Shown in pieces: positions 12,980 through 13,739 of a stretch of DNA of 13,739 bases. How positions within the stretch are numbered: the stretch's first letter is position 1; every line of letters starts with the position of its first letter. Position numbers and translations under genes: made by a program. The DNA is taken from contig WRNP01000038.1 of the NCBI GenBank assembly GCA_009776515.1, forward strand, positions 1-13,739, written 5' to 3'. The notes beneath the pieces were generated by a model that was not told the DNA's origin, made no database searches, and was given only the letters and a program-made list of their open reading frames with translations. The DNA is from Dehalococcoidia bacterium (lineage in GTDB: Bacteria; Chloroflexota; Dehalococcoidia; Dehalococcoidales; UBA1222).

Positions 12980-13739
12980 TCAGATTTTTGGGGTATGGAT
13001 GGTTTTGATAACCCTGAACTTGCCTATAAGAGGAAGTTCCTTAACTTTCCCGCTGAATCCATTTTTTGCCCCTTTAATCATAGGTGGCAATAATGATAGC
13101 ATCCAAGCGTTAACAAACAGCCCTATCACGACAATAGCTGGAGATTCATGTGGCAATATCTTTACAGGGAAATAAGCCATCACAGGGACTATGCACCACA
13201 CAATCCAGAGGACCATCGCCTGGTTGGAATGAAAGCGTACATACCTAGAGTCGGGGGCAGAAATGTATGCAATACCAAATAAGAGATAGGTAGCACCGGC
13301 AATTGTCTTATGTTTTTCTATGTCGTCTGCGCTTATGCATTCCATGTCACTAAATGCATCTTCGGTAAGTTCGGCCAGAGAACGCTTGTTCTGTTTCTTT
13401 AACAAAAGTTGTCCAGATTTCCCCCGCGATTGTTGCTGCGCTGCCTGAGCGTCAATTAAGGATGAATTTTTATAGAATACTATGGTTTTTACTTGAGTAA
13501 CAACTGTGGTAATGACCACCCCAATTAACGCGAGCGTTAATCCAAAAATGGGATACGAATACAATTTGTCATCGAAAAATGCCGGTCTCAGTATCAGCAA
13601 TGCCATAAATGCGACGAAGCCGAAAATCGAATAGATAATTAGGCCCTACTGAAGAACGCCCCTTTTTTCTCCCTGGGCTGTTGATATGGCAAAACCATGA
13701 TCGTAGTATCCCATATTGAAAAGACGCAAAAGAAGCCTT
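12980..13739 (-). pseudogene. Multi-pass membrane protein with an in-frame TAG, 5' end outside the window
   Basis: The frame from 13645 to 12980 encodes about 220 residues with five likely membrane segments: LIIYSIFGFVAFMALLIL, YPIFGLTLALIGVVITTV, a segment around YLLFGIAYI, VLWIVWCIVPVMAYFPV and IVVIGLFVNAWMLSLLP. A hydrophilic stretch follows the second. The YVRFHSNQAMVLWIVW block and the ending KELPLIGKFRVI resemble a common group of small Firmicutes membrane proteins of unknown function. The first possible ATG (13606) has no ribosome binding site and lies inside the first membrane segment. The frame instead continues upstream through a TAG (13648-13646) into more protein-like sequence (MGYYDHGFAISTAQGEKRG) up to the window edge. 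TGG to TAG is one base, so a broken gene is the simplest view. Confidence 0.65.

Noticed and set aside
10882..13739. Stop-codon reassignment explaining the in-frame stops
   Set aside because: The two interrupted genes carry different stops (TAA and TAG), TGA is a working stop in the RF2 control site, and intact genes nearby use all three as terminators. Decay or sequence error is simpler.
1..13739. CRISPR arrays, tRNA or rRNA genes, transposases or integrases
   Set aside because: I looked on both strands and saw no regular repeat-spacer pattern, no tRNA-like cloverleaf and no recombinase motifs.

Overview
The window is bacterial DNA with Shine-Dalgarno-led genes. It contains a lipoprotein signal (LTGC) and an RF2 gene with the classical autoregulatory frameshift, so TGA is a stop codon here. 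Composition is uneven. The nfi-prfB-peptidase-binding protein block (about 2.0-6.6 kb) is GC-rich. The pentapeptide gene (0.9-1.8 kb) and everything after about 10.4 kb are clearly more AT-rich. Together with an anaerobe-like gene set (DegV, ArsR, two TetR regulators, a PNPOx-like flavoprotein, several toxin-antitoxin modules), this fits an anaerobic bacterium of the Firmicutes or Chloroflexota type. I cannot fix the phylum from the sequence alone.

Layout. 1-368 (-): N-terminus of a heme catalase, cut by the window edge, with its own promoter. 384-903: no convincing gene, some DNA structure. 904-1788 (-): a fusion of an XRE-type helix-turn-helix with a pentapeptide-repeat domain, and a good promoter. 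2032-6616 (+): endonuclease V, RF2 (prfB), a secreted peptidase-MA-like metallopeptidase and an oligopeptide-type solute-binding lipoprotein. The last two overlap by ATGA, and no permease genes follow. 6650-7903 (-): an ArsR-DegV operon, convergent with the block before it. 7904-8056: a compact divergent control region with two strong promoters and palindromes placed as operators. 8057-8662 (+) and 8913-9530 (-): two convergent, similar TetR regulators separated by a perfect 14-bp stem-loop. 9531-9917: leader region with a possible 15-codon leader peptide. 9918-10358 (-): PNPOx-fold flavoprotein.

From about 10.47 to 12.67 kb lies a defence/stability island: a PIN-domain toxin (broken by an in-frame TAA) with its small antitoxin, an unrecognised 93-residue protein, and an intact HepT/MntA (HEPN-nucleotidyltransferase) module. 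The island is bracketed by two diverged direct repeats of about 85 bp with a 36-bp core matching at 32 positions. At the right edge is a multi-pass membrane protein gene. Its reading frame seems to continue through an in-frame TAG to the window edge.

The left two thirds look like ordinary chromosome with compact local regulation. The right third looks like acquired, partly decaying accessory DNA. I did not find a clearly new multi-gene system. The best leads are the repeat-bracketed toxin-antitoxin island, the divergent TetR/ArsR control region, the RBS-sequestering leader upstream of the second TetR, and the two genes with in-frame stops.
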